Made by a program: the position numbers and the translations under genes
Notes under the pieces: generated by a model
What the model was told of the DNA's origin: nothing
The model's input: the letters and a program-made list of their open reading frames with translations, nothing else
Databases searched by the model: none
NCBI GenBank assembly: GCA_034440495.1
Contig: JAWXCE010000002.1
Coordinates: 58,947 to 122,946, forward strand
Length of the DNA: 64,000 bases
Reading direction: 5' to 3'
Source: JAWXCE01 sp034440495
GTDB lineage: Bacteria > Pseudomonadota > Alphaproteobacteria > Rhizobiales > Rhodomicrobiaceae
In this document: in pieces, positions 62,627 through 64,000 of the stretch
Layout: the number at the start of each line of letters is the position of its first letter
How positions within the stretch are numbered: the first letter of the stretch is position 1

Positions 62627-64000
62627 ATGAGCGACACCCGCAAAAAATTGGTCGTCATAAATTTTTTTCCTGCGTTCAACGACCCTACAAGCGGAGGCGA
62701 ACAGCGTTCTCTGCATTTGCTGCGCGCGCTGGCAAAGCGGTTCGAGGTGCACTCCATCTCACCCACGTATGAAAAAACGCGCGACGAAACGGTTATTCTC
62801 GATCAGCACCTTCACGAGCACCGCTTCACAAAAAACCGCGACTATGAGGAATGGCAATGGAGCTTCCGCGAGGCGAGCTTTCCCGTTAGCGCGCCGGCTT
62901 ATGCTTTCGCGCTCGCCTCCCCTCTTCACGTGGCGATGAAAGCGAGGGTTCAGGAGCTTGCACAGGACGCGGACGCTATTGTCCTGCAACATCCGGCCGC
63001 GTGGCAAGTGGCGAAAGATATACCGGGCAAACCTCTGTTTTATCTCGCTCACAATTGCGAATTTGAACTTGCCGTTAATGCTCTTGCGTCAACAGAGTTT
63101 ACCGCTGCCGCCGCGATGCTGCATCAGCTCGAATACCTTACCTGTCAGGCGGCGGACGGTGTTTTTGGCTGCTCGCAGGACGATTGCCTGAAATACCAGA
63201 TCCTTTACGGGATTGATCCGAGCAAAACTCATGTCGCTGGCAATGGCGCTGAAGACAGGCTTGCGTCGCGCGCTGCCGAAATGTTCAAAACAACAACGCC
63301 TCGCACCGCACTATTCGTGAGCAGCAATTGGCAGCCTAACGTCCAAGCGGCAAAGTTCATTGTCGAAAAGCTCGCCCCCCTCTGCCCGGACGTGGAAATT
63401 TCGATTGTCGGCAGCGTTTGCGCATCGCTCGACTCGTCTCATAGCGCCAGCAATATCTGCCTTCGCAACCGCATTAGTAACAGGGAGCTGGGCGCTCTGA
63501 TGGCGCGCACGCATGTCGGTCTCAACCCCATGGGCGGCGGTTCTGGCTCAAATGTGAAAATGGCGGATTACCTCGCCCACGGCATGGAAGTGCTATCCAC
63601 GCCTGTTGGCGCACGTGGTTTTCCACCTCAACTGGCAAACATCCACATCGCTTCATTAGACATGTTTGCGGAGAGCCTGGCGGCAATTTGCGCGACGCCG
63701 CCAACGCCGGAGACACGCCTTGGCTGGCGTCAAACCGCGCAAACTGTCTGGGACTGGAACGTCATTGGCGCAGGGGTGGCGGATCGGATCGCCGCTCGCC
63801 TCGAAAATATCGAGCCAGACGAGCCCCATTACGATAAGCGGGTGCTTGTGATGAACGAGTTTCCTGTCGCGGGACACTCAAACGGCGGACAGGCGCGCAT
63901 CGCGGGGTGCTATAGCTCCCCGCCGGAGCGCACGCTTACAACCGTGGTTTCTTTCGGGCGCGGCCCCATGCAGCTCAATCGGCTGGGGGATCATATCAAC
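62627..64000 (+). CDS. Tandem-domain glycosyltransferase, cut by window end
   Basis: 458 codons are visible and the gene continues beyond base 64000. The first domain begins with KLVVINFFPAFNDPTSGGEQRSLHLLRALAKRFEVHSISPT, and its second half has TALFVSSNWQPNVQAAKFIVEKLAPLCPDVEISIVGS and GGGSGSNVKMADYLAHGMEVLSTPVGARGF, a GT-B fold with a GT4-like acceptor and donor part. After about residue 405 the pattern starts again: RVLVMNEFPVAGHSNGGQARI, matching the first start in spacing and in the Asn-x-Phe-Pro and Gly-Gly-Gln/Glu-x-Arg positions. So the full protein probably has two GT units. Likely in surface polysaccharide synthesis, by neighbour only. Confidence 0.8.
   Translation, partial: MSDTRKKLVVINFFPAFNDPTSGGEQRSLHLLRALAKRFEVHSISPTYEKTRDETVILDQHLHEHRFTKNRDYEEWQWSFREASFPVSAPAYAFALASPLHVAMKARVQELAQDADAIVLQHPAAWQVAKDIPGKPLFYLAHNCEFELAVNALASTEFTAAAAMLHQLEYLTCQAADGVFGCSQDDCLKYQILYGIDPSKTHVAGNGAEDRLASRAAEMFKTTTPRTALFVSSNWQPNVQAAKFIVEKLAPLCPDVEISIVGSVCASLDSSHSASNICLRNRISNRELGALMARTHVGLNPMGGGSGSNVKMADYLAHGMEVLSTPVGARGFPPQLANIHIASLDMFAESLAAICATPPTPETRLGWRQTAQTVWDWNVIGAGVADRIAARLENIEPDEPHYDKRVLVMNEFPVAGHSNGGQARIAGCYSSPPERTLTTVVSFGRGPMQLNRLGDHIN

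Noticed and set aside
1..64000. CRISPR arrays, insertion sequences, prophage or rRNA operons
   Set aside because: No regularly spaced repeats, transposase or integrase text, or rRNA sequence was seen.

Overview
The window is a stretch of chromosome from an alphaproteobacterium, most likely of the order Hyphomicrobiales (Rhizobiales). The evidence is gene content and order: the cell-cycle regulator GcrA, a porin of the Rhizobiales type, the clusters mfd-sdhE/recG and glmS-glmU, the run cbp3-yceD-plsX-fabH-ihfA-merR, a MarR/L,D-transpeptidase pair like ldtR/ldtP of Liberibacter, a metal site in HemB like that of Bradyrhizobium, and a RibB fused to a degenerate RibA domain. No phage, integrase, insertion sequence, CRISPR array or rRNA was seen. 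Most of the window is core housekeeping sequence; the genus cannot be fixed from it.

Layout. 1-9.9 kb: DNA repair (mfd partial, recG), the SdhE assembly factor, a SPOR protein, and the UDP-GlcNAc genes glmS and glmU. 10-12.9 kb: an outer-membrane porin with a long upstream region and a YpfJ-type zinc peptidase. 12.9-18.4 kb: a malonate unit (malonyl-CoA decarboxylase facing a GntR regulator and malonyl-CoA synthetase, with a palindromic operator between them), then a ParA-like ATPase with a membrane anchor and a broken or unusual 5' end, and a small SAP-like protein. 18.4-23.6 kb: tRNA-Pro, a MerR regulator, ihfA, fabH, plsX, yceD, a cytochrome bc1 chaperone and the divergent bamE. 23.7-32.8 kb: proton-pumping pyrophosphatase, then a one-strand run thiL-nusB-ribH-ribBX-ribE-ribD-nrdR-glyA. 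33-39.2 kb: L,D-transpeptidase with its MarR neighbour, a crotonase-fold protein, an extensin-like protein, an NTF2-like protein and a decayed saccharopine-dehydrogenase/DUF4166 gene. 39.3-47.5 kb: hemB, threonine ammonia-lyase, hslO-argF-argD, gcrA and a BON-like protein. 47.7-60 kb: the rpoC-rpoB-rplL-rplJ-rplA-rplK-nusG-secE-tRNA-Trp block. 60-64 kb: a decayed small coiled-coil gene, tRNA-Gly, an AT-rich gap, and two glycosyltransferases that look like the edge of a surface-polysaccharide locus.

The parts most worth a second look are: two genes cut by in-frame TAG codons beyond which the homologous reading frame continues; the anchored ParA-like gene that has no normal start codon in its own frame; the tandem-domain glycosyltransferase at the right edge; two large dispersed palindromic repeats, one lying inside the rplL-rpoB spacer; and several enzymes whose key residues differ from the family norm (RibA domain, crotonase-fold protein, HemB metal site, pyrophosphatase).
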